From NCBI GenBank assembly GCA_028694405.1, contig JAQUTM010000008.1, forward strand, positions 1 through 25,628: DNA of 25,628 bases. Direction: 5' to 3'. The translations under genes and the position numbers were made by a program. How positions within the stretch are numbered: the stretch's first letter is position 1; the number at the start of each line of letters is the position of its first letter. The stretch is from Oscillospiraceae bacterium. Lineage in GTDB: Bacteria > Bacillota > Clostridia > Oscillospirales > Ruminococcaceae. This document shows positions 14,848 to 24,053 of the stretch, in pieces. The notes below the pieces were generated by a model. It was given only the letters and a program-made list of their open reading frames with translations. It ran no database searches and had not been told where the DNA came from.

Positions 14848-15705
14848 TTATAAGTTATAATGCTCTATACATTTTACAATACCTGCCTGTGTTGTAGAAA
14901 ATACAATTTCTTGGTGCTGTGCCTTAGCCGTGTTTAGCAGTAAATTACGGGTCTGTGTTTCATAACGGGTTTCGTCAGCTATAATCAGCTGAGCCGGAGT
15001 GGGTAATTTTAATTTTTCTGCTGCAAAAAGGGCTGTCTCGTATGTGCACCCGCCGCCTGTACTGCCTATGTTATAAATTCCACCGGACAAATTTGTAATT
15101 TTATCCATATTCTCTACTAATTCTTGTACCCACGTTATGTCGCGGTATTCTTTTGTTGCAAAGGCAAGCGGTGCTTTACTGTGTGATGCCTGCAACAAAT
15201 TGCTGAGAAGGTTGGCGTTTAGGCGCATACCGCTTTGCGGTAAATCATATAGCCAAGTTAAGCGCAGCCCTACGGCTTGCGGCAAAAGAGCTTGTATTTC
15301 TTGTTCGGCCCGAAGCTTTTGCTGTGCATATACACCGGTAGGGCAAAGAGGTACATCTTCGCTTAGTGGCCCCTGCTGGGTACAGCCGTTATAAACTTGG
15401 TCACTACTCATATAAACCAATTTTTTCCCTGTGCGTGCACATGCCTTGGCTATATTAGCTGCGCCCAGTACATTTGCCGCATACGCCTGCTGAGGGTTTT
15501 GCTGCGCATATGCCGTGTTGGAAATTGCCGCGCAATTTATTACAACCTCCGCATTGCTTTGCTGTACTGCTTTTTCTACCGCCGAAATTTCTTCAATATT
15601 TAACTGCGAATGTGTTAGCGCCTCTGTTATATTTTTATTATAATACTTTTGCAGACGCACTCCCAAAAAACCGCCTGCGCCTATCAGCAGCATTTGCTTC
15701 TTCAT
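14848..15705 (-). CDS. RmlD-like NAD(P)-dependent sugar-nucleotide reductase/epimerase family protein
   Basis: This is a soluble extended short-chain dehydrogenase of 285 residues. The Rossmann motif is G9-x2-G12-x2-G15 (GAGGFLG). Then come VINCAAISNTAYAQ, a YMSSDQVY active-site Ser region (~98-105) and the catalytic Y126-x3-K130. It resembles dTDP-4-dehydrorhamnose reductase, but no other rhamnose-pathway gene is nearby, so the substrate is open. I start at ATG 15705, preceded by AGGGAGG; the extension to 15753 lacks a site. It is a single gene, downstream of but separate from the GH operon because of the terminator at 15777-15816. Confidence 0.85.
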   Translation of the reverse strand: MKKQMLLIGAGGFLGVRLQKYYNKNITEALTHSQLNIEEISAVEKAVQQSNAEVVINCAAISNTAYAQQNPQQAYAANVLGAANIAKACARTGKKLVYMSSDQVYNGCTQQGPLSEDVPLCPTGVYAQQKLRAEQEIQALLPQAVGLRLTWLYDLPQSGMRLNANLLSNLLQASHSKAPLAFATKEYRDITWVQELVENMDKITNLSGGIYNIGSTGGGCTYETALFAAEKLKLPTPAQLIIADETRYETQTRNLLLNTAKAQHQEIVFSTTQAGIVKCIEHYNL

Positions 15706-15733
15706 ATTTTTCCCTCCCTGTTGGTTTACTGTT

Positions 15734-15742
15734 ATTGTAGCA
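15734..15742 (-). promoter_or_regulatory. Extended -10 promoter candidate for the RmlD-like gene
   Basis: On the minus strand TGCTACAAT fits TGnTATAAT with one mismatch, about 29 bases upstream of the ATG at 15705 and downstream of the GH-operon terminator. No convincing -35 is present. Confidence 0.35.
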
Positions 15743-15776
15743 CACGCTATCAACTTTTTATACGCATATCAAATCT

Positions 15777-15816
15777 AAAACAGCCATGCAGAATATATTT
15801 TCTGCATGGCTGTTTT
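15777..15816 (-). terminator. Terminator of the glycoside hydrolase operon
   Basis: A perfect 16-bp stem (15777-15792 with 15801-15816, core CAGCCATGCAGA) has an 8-base loop. The minus-strand transcript meets the trailing T run within the outer stem. It begins one base after the GH2 stop at 15818. Confidence 0.85.
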
Positions 15817-15817
15817 G

Positions 15818-18796
15818 TTAAATAGGCTGTATTGCAAAGGAAAAGCTATCATTGGTGTTTAAGCGCACCCAGTATTCGTCATGTGGCTTTGCACCCCAGC
15901 TGTCGTCTCCGCCTATACCCATTTGGCCGCCGCTTACGCAGATAACCGTTTTGGTGGGTATGGGCAAATCATAGACATGCTGTGCCTGTTGCAGCTGCAA
16001 AGGCGTATATGGCAGCGCACTAAAATGAAGTGCTGTCCCGCTTAGGCGCAGCCCATTTCCGTTTGCATCTATTATGTCTGCACGGTAAACGTCTGTTCTG
16101 TTACCGCACTCCTGCGGAATTACATAACCGGATAAATTCTCTTTTACTTTATATTCATATTTACCCAGTTGTGCGCCTGTTTTGCGGTCTGCATAATTTT
16201 CTTGTGGGCCGTTTCCCAAAAAAGAGACGGTATCATAAGCTACAGGCATAGCAAACAGCATGCCAAACTGCGGTACGGTTACAGCCGCTCCCAGCCATGT
16301 AACACATATCTCTGTCCTACCGTCGCCTGTAATAGTATACACCGTGCGTACTTGGGGGTGCGCAGCAATGGGTAGGCTTTGAACTACCGTTACCTGTGCC
16401 TGCGTTAGGGTACTTTGTACTGTCAGGCTCTCTGTTTTTGCAAACTGTCCTGCATTTATCCACTGAGCATATTCATACGCCATACCAAAGCCGTTGTCAT
16501 TATCTGTAGCCGCACGCCAAAAGTTAAGCTGCGGCAAAACATCTTTTAATAGCGCAGAGCCTTTGTGATGTATGCTTGCCAAAGTACCCTTGCCAAAGCT
16601 AAACAGCAGCTGTGTGTTGCCTGCCTGCACACCGATGTTCGCATCACCTTTTATCACCTTAACAGGCAAGGTACAGCTTTTAGGCAAAGCGCGTAAATCT
16701 TGTACATACTGTCCCTGCGCAATAACATGGCCTTTTGGCGCCCACAGCATGTTTTTACCTAAGCAAAGCTGTACATTTAAGGTGCAAACACCTACACAGT
16801 CTTTTAGCGTAAAAGGAATCGGCACTGTTTTTTCTTCTCCCGGCAATACGGTTATGGTTTGCTCTGCCGTCTGCACTGCCGTGCCGTTTACACACAGCGC
16901 AAAGCACAGCTTATATTCTGATAAATCATCAAATAAAAATTCGTTTTTAACAGCTACGCTGTTGGCGCTTACTTGCAAAATTACATTACTGTAGCAACCC
17001 TTTACCTCTTGCATTTTAGGGCTGTTTTCGCGGTTGGCATACACCAGTCCGTTTACACAGAAATTGTAATCGGTAGGCGTGTCGCCAAAGTCTCCACCAT
17101 AAGCCAAATAATCGCTTTGGTCGGGTGCCTGGGCAAGCAGGCCTTGGTCGATATAATCCCATATAAATCCACCTTGGTAGCGTGGCTGTGTACGGGAAAG
17201 TCGGGTATATTTGTGCAACCCCCCGCAAGAGTTACCCATTGCATGGCTGTACTCACAGCAAATAAAAGGCTTTTGTAAATTTTGCTTTAAAAAAGCTTCA
17301 ATAGCAGCCACACTGGGGTACATTTGACTTTCCATGTCACTGGTTTGTGCAAAGCGTCTGTCATGAAAAACGCCTTCATAGTGTACCAGTCTGGAAGAAT
17401 CCATGCTGCGGAAATACGCACTCATAGCAAAAATATTGCTGCCGCCGTAGCTTTCGTTGCCACAGCTCCAAATTAAAATACTGGGGTGGTTCTTATCTCT
17501 CTGCAGCATGCTTGCCGCTCTATCCAGTACAATATCACGCCACGCGGGGTTATCTCCCGGCACGGTATTTTCATCGGGTGCAATGGCACCCATCTTTTGC
17601 CAAGTGCCATGGCTTTCCAAATTGGTCTCATCTATTACATAAAGGCCGTATTCGTCACACAAGCTGTAAAAATTTGTATTATTGGGGTAATGGCTGGTAC
17701 GCACAGCGTTTATATTATGACGCTTCATGTTTACCACGTCCTGTACCATATCCGCGTAAGATAAAACACGGCCGCTGCGGCAGTTCCACTCGTGGCGGTT
17801 AACACCCTTAAACACAATGCGTTTGCCGTTTAAACACATCAGCCCGTCTTTCATCTCAAAGGTGCGAAAGCCTGCTTTTTCGGTAATAACCTCGGTAACA
17901 TCGCCGTTTTCGTCCCGCACAGTAAGTGTATACACATATAAATTAGGGTGCTCTGCGCTCCATAGCTTTGGGCTTTGTATACACATCTGCAAATTGGCTT
18001 TGCCTGCCGCAACTTGTACTGTTGTTTGTTGGTTGTTACAGCTAAGCGTTACACTGCCACTGCCTTGTACCAAAACCTGTATCGCTAGGCTGCCCTGTAA
18101 AAAATCTTGGGTTAAGGTAGGCTTTGCCCAAATATCCCACACATGGGTAGCAGGCACGGTAAACAGTGTTACATCTCGAAAAATGCCGCTGAAACGCCAA
18201 AAGTCTTGGTCCTCAAGCCAGCTGCCGCTGCAAAAACGAAACACCTGTGCACACAGTATATTTTCCCCGCTTTGTAAATAAGGCGCCAAAGCAAAGGTAC
18301 TGGGTGTAAAGCTGTCCTCGGCATACCCCACAAAGTGACCGTTGCACCAAAGCGCCAGCGCTGCATCCACGCCGTCAAACCTGATATATACCTGCTGTGC
18401 ATCCCATTGAGCGGGCAGAGTAAAGCGTTTACGGTAACTGCCTACGGGGTTGTAATTCTGCGCAATAGCACCTGCCTTGATGTCCTCATGACCGTCCCAA
18501 GGGTACATGGTATTTACATAGTGCGGAGCGCCGTATTTTCCCCCGCCTTGCAGCTGGATAAAGCCGGGTACGGTAATACTGTCCCACTCTGCGTCATCAA
18601 AGGCAAGGTTTTCAAAGCCCTGCGGACGCTGTTCCACTGTAGGGCTGTAAGCAAACTGCCAAGTACCGTTTAAGCTTTGGGAAAAAGAATTTCCGTCTGG
18701 CCCTAAAAAGCCGTGTGAGGAAACTGCCTCTCTGCGGTTTACCGCAAAAACAGTTGGGTCGGCTAAAAAAGAAAGGTCAAACTTATCTCTCGTCAT
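15818..18796 (-). CDS. GH2 family beta-galactosidase-like enzyme (LacZ size)
   Basis: This is a retaining exo-glycosidase of 992 residues with the five-domain LacZ layout: sugar-binding jelly roll (~40-215), immunoglobulin-like domain, TIM barrel (~320-600), second immunoglobulin-like domain, and C-terminal Bgal_small_N domain (~715-990). H335 in NRHEWN, the acid/base E448 in SCGNES and the nucleophile E515 in ICCEYSHAMGNS are present. No signal peptide is present, so the enzyme is cytoplasmic. I start at ATG 18796 with GAGG nine bases upstream; a TTG at 18811 is less likely. It overlaps the preceding gene by 14 bases, suggesting translational coupling. The context favours cleavage of galactose or a related sugar from imported oligosaccharides. 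Exact specificity within GH2 is open. Confidence 0.93.
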   Translation of the reverse strand: MTRDKFDLSFLADPTVFAVNRREAVSSHGFLGPDGNSFSQSLNGTWQFAYSPTVEQRPQGFENLAFDDAEWDSITVPGFIQLQGGGKYGAPHYVNTMYPWDGHEDIKAGAIAQNYNPVGSYRKRFTLPAQWDAQQVYIRFDGVDAALALWCNGHFVGYAEDSFTPSTFALAPYLQSGENILCAQVFRFCSGSWLEDQDFWRFSGIFRDVTLFTVPATHVWDIWAKPTLTQDFLQGSLAIQVLVQGSGSVTLSCNNQQTTVQVAAGKANLQMCIQSPKLWSAEHPNLYVYTLTVRDENGDVTEVITEKAGFRTFEMKDGLMCLNGKRIVFKGVNRHEWNCRSGRVLSYADMVQDVVNMKRHNINAVRTSHYPNNTNFYSLCDEYGLYVIDETNLESHGTWQKMGAIAPDENTVPGDNPAWRDIVLDRAASMLQRDKNHPSILIWSCGNESYGGSNIFAMSAYFRSMDSSRLVHYEGVFHDRRFAQTSDMESQMYPSVAAIEAFLKQNLQKPFICCEYSHAMGNSCGGLHKYTRLSRTQPRYQGGFIWDYIDQGLLAQAPDQSDYLAYGGDFGDTPTDYNFCVNGLVYANRENSPKMQEVKGCYSNVILQVSANSVAVKNEFLFDDLSEYKLCFALCVNGTAVQTAEQTITVLPGEEKTVPIPFTLKDCVGVCTLNVQLCLGKNMLWAPKGHVIAQGQYVQDLRALPKSCTLPVKVIKGDANIGVQAGNTQLLFSFGKGTLASIHHKGSALLKDVLPQLNFWRAATDNDNGFGMAYEYAQWINAGQFAKTESLTVQSTLTQAQVTVVQSLPIAAHPQVRTVYTITGDGRTEICVTWLGAAVTVPQFGMLFAMPVAYDTVSFLGNGPQENYADRKTGAQLGKYEYKVKENLSGYVIPQECGNRTDVYRADIIDANGNGLRLSGTALHFSALPYTPLQLQQAQHVYDLPIPTKTVICVSGGQMGIGGDDSWGAKPHDEYWVRLNTNDSFSFAIQPI

Positions 18797-19577
18797 GTCC
18801 AAATACCTCAAGCTGTGTCAAAGCAGGGAACGGGCTTTCATCTTCTGCTTTTATTAGCTGAGATAAGGTTACACGCTCTACACTGCGAGCCGAAAAAGCA
18901 AAGTGTTGTGGTTTATCTGTTTTTTTCAGGGTGACAACTTCCTTGCTACCGTCGGAAAAACTCAAAGTAGCCTGTGTCCAATAGCTGTCGTGAGGAAAGT
19001 CTGCACGCAGTGTCAGTGCGGCGGCATCTACCTTCACCGTGCGGCCAAAATCTATGGTAATGGCGGCGTTGGGGTCTCGGTTAATACCCCAGCTTTGGTA
19101 AGGCCATTCACCATGACTGGCGTTTTCAAAAATACCGTCAATAGCATTATAGGCGGCAAATACTGCCTCGCCGCGTGTTTCTACATTGGCGCTGGCGTGT
19201 GGAAAAAAGCCGTTATCTCCGTGGGTGTCATAAGGATTAAGCGCCAAATTGCGGTAGGCGGCAATTTCTTGCGGAGTTGCCATGCGGGCGCGAATTAAAT
19301 GACGGGTACCCATAAAAGCCTTTGGCGAAAATACAATACGGTCGGTACCAAAGGGAATTTTATAAATGCTTACACGCTCTTTGCAGTAAACAATACTTTC
19401 CGGCAAGGTATCCTCCAGCCAAAACATACAGTACAGGCCTTCAGTATCTGTTTCTACATGGATACTATCACCCTCTTGGTATGCACCTGTGTACACCATA
19501 GATACATTTTCGCCTTCTTCGGTAGTAAGCAGAGTGTGGTTGTTTTTATCCAATAACTTAAGTTTTAGCTTTGCCAT
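18783..19577 (-). CDS. Cytoplasmic protein with C-terminal discoidin/F5-8 type C-like domain
   Basis: The 264-residue soluble protein lacks a signal peptide. The first ~110 residues are beta-rich and not recognised (MAKLKLKLLDKNNHTLL...). From about 120 on, the pattern ASANVETRGEAVFAAYNAIDG, then AITIDFGRTVKVDAAAL and a C-terminal FPALTQLEVFG strand, resembles a galactose-binding-like (CBM32/discoidin) jelly roll. Such modules bind sugars but are usually parts of secreted enzymes; here the protein stands alone inside the cell. It could be an accessory to GH2, with which it overlaps, or an enzyme of unknown type. ATG at 19577 has AAGGAG nine bases upstream and is 13 bases after the DUF2264 stop. 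Confidence 0.75.
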   Translation of the reverse strand: MAKLKLKLLDKNNHTLLTTEEGENVSMVYTGAYQEGDSIHVETDTEGLYCMFWLEDTLPESIVYCKERVSIYKIPFGTDRIVFSPKAFMGTRHLIRARMATPQEIAAYRNLALNPYDTHGDNGFFPHASANVETRGEAVFAAYNAIDGIFENASHGEWPYQSWGINRDPNAAITIDFGRTVKVDAAALTLRADFPHDSYWTQATLSFSDGSKEVVTLKKTDKPQHFAFSARSVERVTLSQLIKAEDESPFPALTQLEVFGHDER

Positions 19578-19590
19578 GTGCGTTTTCTCC

Positions 19591-21297
19591 TTAAAAAAGT
19601 TTTGTGTCTACACTAGTATAAAGGGTATTTTGCCCTTTTTCAATGCAGTATTTTATATAGGGAATATAGGCGTTTTGCATAATCAAATTGGTGTTGGGGT
19701 CTGCGGTTAAAATGCCGCCCTCCGCTTTTGTACTTGTTTGCAGCGCAGTAACCGTACAGCTGCTAACGTTATTTTTTACCTGCGCGGCTGCGGCAGTAAT
19801 ACTCTGTTGACACTCGCCTTTTCTAAAGCGCTCTACCGAAAACCCGCAGTCATACGCTGTACAGGGTATTTCACTGGTAATTTCGTGCTTACGGGTATGG
19901 CCGGTGGCGGTAGGTGTAACTGTGGTTTTAACGGTAATGCCGGGAAACGGCACCCACACCGAAACTACACTGTCACTTTCAATAACAAAGCTTTCGCTGC
20001 GTTTGCGCACAAAAATGTAGTCGTCAATTTCAAAGGCAAGCATACTGTCCGGGCTTGCCTCGTGTAAAACAAAGTTAGAGCGAGAGATACTAAACCCAAA
20101 AGCAGTAGAATAGGCAAATTTAGCATATTTTTGAGGTGTATTTCCGTGGCCGTAAAGTTCGTTTGCTCCCGGAACATAAGCAGTTACATCGCCTTCTCTG
20201 CGCTGGACTACCATATCGGCATAACGCAAGGTTTGTAAAGCCTGCAGCTTAGGCAGGGGGGCTGGTTCAACATGCCAAAAGGCATGGCTGTCCGGCAGCG
20301 CCAGCATTAAAAAGGTTTTCATGCTCCAATAAGGCGAACCCGGTGCATTGTAATGTTCTGACATAAACAAATTGGGATAGGCGTAGCCGATTGTTAAAAT
20401 GCCGTCTGTATCAAATATTTCCTGCTTTAGCCAGTAATCAAAGTGCCGCACCAATATGCCCTTAATTTCAGCTACGCTGAAAGGCTCAATGCCTGCAAAC
20501 AAGCATGCGCTCCAAAAAGCAGCTTGTGCATAGCGGTAAGTGAGCGAGCGGCCAAAGGGCAAGGCGGAGCCATCTTCGCTAAACCAGTACACAAACTGTT
20601 TGGCAAACACAGTGGCACGCTCTTTAAACAAAACACTGCGCCGTGCATCTTCCTGCTCCATCACCTTTGCGTAAACCAAACCGTAATAGTGTATGGCAAA
20701 AGAAATATAGTAGTCTTTTTGGGGGGGAGCGCCGTCTTGATACCAGCCTTCGCCCTTGTAGTAGCTCTCTATTTTTTCAAGGCCCTCTTCCATTCTTTGA
20801 GCGTTATAGGGCATGCCGCATTTTTTCAGCGCCACATTTACCAATATCATAAAAAACTGCCAGTTACATTCGGGTATAACATAGTGGTTAATACCGTCCA
20901 GCCATTTTGCCAAATTTTCTTTTTCGGCTTGGGTAAGGGGATTCCAAATTTTATCCGGCGCTAAAATCATGCCGCAGGCAATGGCGGCCATCTCTACAAA
21001 GCGCTGGTCGTAATCGGTAAATCCGCCCCAATATTCTTCATCACGGGGATTGGTGCCCGCGGCAAGCCCACGCCGGTAAATATCGGCAAAGGTATCGTCC
21101 TTACCGCCGCCTACCCAAAAAGGCACCAAAGCCCAAAGCGGACGGGAAAACGCCTCCAGCTCTATTGCTTCTGGGCCATAAGTAGCGCCTGTATGGCCTA
21201 AGGGCAGGCGTGCGCCATGGGCACTGTAGCGGGGAATGAGCGGATTTAAAATTTTGTGCATCAATGCCTCAAAATCTTGTCTGGTATTCAGTTCCAT
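19591..21297 (-). CDS. DUF2264 family protein, probable glycoside hydrolase
   Basis: The 568-residue soluble protein has an N-terminal all-alpha toroid (~1-360), seen as repeated helix pairs with aromatic loops (ALVPFWVGGGKDD, CNWQFFMILVN, GDGSALPFGRSL-like SEDGSALPFGRS). A C-terminal beta-rich domain follows. This matches DUF2264, which I recall being placed in GH154 with beta-glucuronidase activity on arabinogalactan; I could not verify this. ATG at 21297 has GAGGAAC upstream. The gene is fourth in the visible operon, flanked by 17- and 13-base gaps. The absence of an export signal agrees with intracellular oligosaccharide processing. A role in removing a terminal uronic acid is inference. 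Confidence 0.82.
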   Translation of the reverse strand: MELNTRQDFEALMHKILNPLIPRYSAHGARLPLGHTGATYGPEAIELEAFSRPLWALVPFWVGGGKDDTFADIYRRGLAAGTNPRDEEYWGGFTDYDQRFVEMAAIACGMILAPDKIWNPLTQAEKENLAKWLDGINHYVIPECNWQFFMILVNVALKKCGMPYNAQRMEEGLEKIESYYKGEGWYQDGAPPQKDYYISFAIHYYGLVYAKVMEQEDARRSVLFKERATVFAKQFVYWFSEDGSALPFGRSLTYRYAQAAFWSACLFAGIEPFSVAEIKGILVRHFDYWLKQEIFDTDGILTIGYAYPNLFMSEHYNAPGSPYWSMKTFLMLALPDSHAFWHVEPAPLPKLQALQTLRYADMVVQRREGDVTAYVPGANELYGHGNTPQKYAKFAYSTAFGFSISRSNFVLHEASPDSMLAFEIDDYIFVRKRSESFVIESDSVVSVWVPFPGITVKTTVTPTATGHTRKHEITSEIPCTAYDCGFSVERFRKGECQQSITAAAAQVKNNVSSCTVTALQTSTKAEGGILTADPNTNLIMQNAYIPYIKYCIEKGQNTLYTSVDTKLF

Positions 21298-21314
21298 AAT
21301 GTTCCTCTTTTCAA

Positions 21315-22823
21315 CTAATTATCCAAAGTGGGGGTATACAGGCGATGCACACCGCACAGACGGTAGGGCAAAAGATGTGCAATGCCAATATAATCACACA
21401 GCAAGTGCAAAATAGATAGCCACATTTCAGTACCCATTAAAGTAGGGTTATCCTGTTTTATTAAATCAAAGCTAAAGCCTTTGTTATCTGTCCAATTTTC
21501 CAGTATTTTATCTATCCATAAAAATGCCCAGCTTCGTCCCTCGTCATAGTGGTAATCTGTCTGACGCTTACACAGCCACAGCGGGTGAATCACATCTAAA
21601 ACATTACAGGAGGTTCCGTTTTCACCTTCAAAATATGCTGGGTTTTGGGCATGGTTCAAAATGGTATCGATAGCTTTTTCGCAGTAGGGCAAGGGACGGT
21701 TAAATTGCGCATAGCTGCCGCGGGTAAGACGGTAAAATCCGTTTACCGTATCCATAGAAACCCCCGACCCCCAAAGCCCTGTGTCTTTATTTGCGTGGCT
21801 GTCCAGCCAGTTAAACAAGGTGTCTAAGTCTGCATCTATGTTAAAATGTGCCTTGTTTTGATAAAACGCCGTAGAGAGACAGTCTATGCAGTGACCTGCA
21901 TGCCACACATCTCCGTCCCACTTAAACTGCTCTAACCAGTCAATTAAGCTTTGCCCTGTCAAGCACTGCGCCGCTTCATAGGGACGTGACACATGACTGC
22001 CCAACACCTCCAGCGCATAGCCAATGCACAAAACCGTATAGTCAATTTCTTGGGTTTGTTGCTGCTGTAGATTTTCTATCTGTTTTTCCACGGGCATAAG
22101 CGCGGGTGTCTTATCAAACATAGCCAAAATTTCGGCAGCATCACAGCTTGCGCGTACTGCCGCCTGATTGACAGATGTATCCACATAGCTACCGTTTTGG
22201 GCGTGGGCTTCTACTACAGTTTCCAACTGCGCTTGCACCTTTTCCACAAAAGCCGCCAGACGTTTTTCAAAATAATTTTCTATGCGGTTTTTTATTATTT
22301 TGGCAGGATTGCCGCCCACAATTACATAATCCGGCACGTCCTTTGTAACCACACTGCCTGCTGCAATAATGCTGTGGCTGCCTATGGTAAGGCCGTCTAC
22401 TACGGTTGCGCCTGCGCCAATCCAAACATCGTTACCGATTTTTATACCTTTGCCCGCAGTTCCCTGCGACACAATGGTTTTGGTAATATCTTGATGCTTG
22501 TGGTTATCGGCAATGATGTTTACGCGGGGTGCAATTCTTACATCGTCGCCCATTACAATATTGCCCTGTAAATAGGCAAAGGTATTTATGGTGCAATTTT
22601 TGCCGCAGGTAATGTCTGCATGACGGGTCAGCGCGTCTGCGCCTATCATGCAGCCCGCGCCCATAGTAAATTTTGTATCATGCAAATGTGCCAGTTGAGA
22701 AATAAAGCAATTTTCGCCAAAGGCACTGCCCTGGCTGCGCAAGGCTGCTTGTACTGTGCGCTGCTGCGGGGTATCTCTCTGCTGTACGTCCCACGGCAGA
22801 TATTCTTCTCTCTCGTTTATCAT
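21315..22823 (-). CDS. Hexapeptide-repeat acetyltransferase fused to an all-alpha domain
   Basis: The protein has 502 residues. Residues ~35-180 form a left-handed beta-helix O-acetyltransferase of the LacA/Maa type. These hexapeptide turns end in NDVWIGAGATVVDGLTIG and GSVVTKDVPDYVIVGGNPAK, with the catalytic His region DNHKHQD (108-110). Residues ~185-250 are a helical linker with a Gln run (QQQQ). Residues ~255-495 are a helical domain rich in Trp and Cys (WDGDVWHAGHCIDCL, LWGSGVSMDTVNGFYRLTRG, DEGRSWAFLWIDKI), resembling an alpha/alpha toroid, but I recognise no family. Start ATG 22823 has AGAGGTGA upstream. In the lac operon, LacA plays a detoxifying role beside LacZ; here the fusion also shares an operon with GH2. 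The helical part could bind or cleave sugar. Confidence 0.8.
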   Translation of the reverse strand: MINEREEYLPWDVQQRDTPQQRTVQAALRSQGSAFGENCFISQLAHLHDTKFTMGAGCMIGADALTRHADITCGKNCTINTFAYLQGNIVMGDDVRIAPRVNIIADNHKHQDITKTIVSQGTAGKGIKIGNDVWIGAGATVVDGLTIGSHSIIAAGSVVTKDVPDYVIVGGNPAKIIKNRIENYFEKRLAAFVEKVQAQLETVVEAHAQNGSYVDTSVNQAAVRASCDAAEILAMFDKTPALMPVEKQIENLQQQQTQEIDYTVLCIGYALEVLGSHVSRPYEAAQCLTGQSLIDWLEQFKWDGDVWHAGHCIDCLSTAFYQNKAHFNIDADLDTLFNWLDSHANKDTGLWGSGVSMDTVNGFYRLTRGSYAQFNRPLPYCEKAIDTILNHAQNPAYFEGENGTSCNVLDVIHPLWLCKRQTDYHYDEGRSWAFLWIDKILENWTDNKGFSFDLIKQDNPTLMGTEMWLSILHLLCDYIGIAHLLPYRLCGVHRLYTPTLDN

Positions 22824-22851
22824 GCAGCTTTCACCTCTTATTTTTTATAAG

Positions 22852-24021
22852 TTACCAGTACATTTCCCAATTTTTAGAAAGGCGTGTAAGCGCCTCCATG
22901 TAAAAATAATCGCCCCAAGATACACACTCGTCTACACCCTCCGGCGTACAGGTATTATAAGGAGACTTTTTGCTGTATGTGCCGTGTAAAACAAGGCCGC
23001 CGCCAAGCTTGATATCTTTTGCGGCATAGTTATCCACAACACTTTTCATCATTTGACGCGCTAAGGTTGTGTAATATTCTGCCTCATCTTCTTCCATGTA
23101 TTTTGCTGCCTCCAGCATACCGCATGCCACAATAGAGGCGCTGGAAGAATCTCTTGGCTCGTCGCTGCCTGTGGTAAATATCATATCCCAGTAGGGAACC
23201 AAGTCCTGTGGCAGCCGTGTAAGATAAAACGCCACCGTACGGCGAAAAGCATCTAAATAGGCGGGGTTTTTGGTGTAGCAATAGCTAATAGCCGTACCAT
23301 AAACACCCCAAGCCTGTCCACGCGCCCAAAAGGAGTCGTCCTTGTAGCCTTGACATGTTGCCCCGTGACTGGGCATACCTGTTTGAGAATCCATAAAAAA
23401 AGTGTGGTAAGTAGAGCCATCTGCACGAATAGAATTTTTTAAGCAAGTGGTAATATGCTTGTGCGCAATTTGGGCATATTTTTTATCCTTTGTAACTTCT
23501 GTTGCCCAGTATAGCAAAGGTAGGTTCAATAAGCAATCAATTATATAACGATAATTTTCGGGGGCGCCCAGTGCACCCCACGCTTGAATAAACGCTCCTT
23601 TTTCCTGAAAGCGGCTGATAAGCTGGTCTGCAGCTAAAATAGCTGCTTTTTTGCCGTTTTCGCTGCCGGTAAGCTTGTACGCCGCCACACAGGAGGGTGA
23701 GTACAAAAAACCCATATCGTGATGGTCTACCTCAATTTTTTGTTCAATGCGGTTTAAAAAACTTTCCACAAGTGTAAGGGCACATTGTTTAAAGCTTTCC
23801 TCGCCTGTATGCTCGTAGGCAAGCCACACCTCACCGGGCCAAAAGCCGCACGTCCACTGGTTGTTTTCACAGGCGGGGTATATATTATTTACACTGGAGT
23901 GATTTTGACAGGTATGGGTAAAAGCGGGTAAATTATGCTGTATTTGACGGCAAGCAGCATCTAAAGCGGCAGCCACTTCTTGCTGTGTAATAACAGGGTT
24001 TTGAAAACGTAACTTTTCCAT
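22852..24021 (-). CDS. GH88 unsaturated glucuronyl/galacturonyl hydrolase
   Basis: The enzyme hydrates and cleaves the unsaturated uronic acid left at the non-reducing end by polysaccharide lyases. The 389-residue protein is an (alpha/alpha)6 barrel with both catalytic aspartates: D102 in VDHHDMGFLYSPS and D162 in YIIDCLLNLPLLYW (equivalent to D88 and D149 of Bacillus UGL). The barrel motif FWARGQAWGVYG follows. There is no signal peptide. I start at ATG 24021 with AAGGAG eight bases upstream, 33 bases past the internal terminator. It is GH88 rather than GH105 on the DHHDMGFLYS pattern. It points to glycosaminoglycan- or pectin-derived substrates; the nearby pectin methylesterase favours pectin. 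Confidence 0.92.
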   Translation of the reverse strand: MEKLRFQNPVITQQEVAAALDAACRQIQHNLPAFTHTCQNHSSVNNIYPACENNQWTCGFWPGEVWLAYEHTGEESFKQCALTLVESFLNRIEQKIEVDHHDMGFLYSPSCVAAYKLTGSENGKKAAILAADQLISRFQEKGAFIQAWGALGAPENYRYIIDCLLNLPLLYWATEVTKDKKYAQIAHKHITTCLKNSIRADGSTYHTFFMDSQTGMPSHGATCQGYKDDSFWARGQAWGVYGTAISYCYTKNPAYLDAFRRTVAFYLTRLPQDLVPYWDMIFTTGSDEPRDSSSASIVACGMLEAAKYMEEDEAEYYTTLARQMMKSVVDNYAAKDIKLGGGLVLHGTYSKKSPYNTCTPEGVDECVSWGDYFYMEALTRLSKNWEMYW

Positions 24022-24053
24022 ATAAATCTCCTTAAAACAAATAAAACTGCTGT

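Noticed and set aside
16572..18281. Plus-strand open frames of 140 and 154 codons opposite the GH2 gene
   Set aside because: They are mirror frames of a well-supported GH2 coding sequence; neither shows a recognisable domain.
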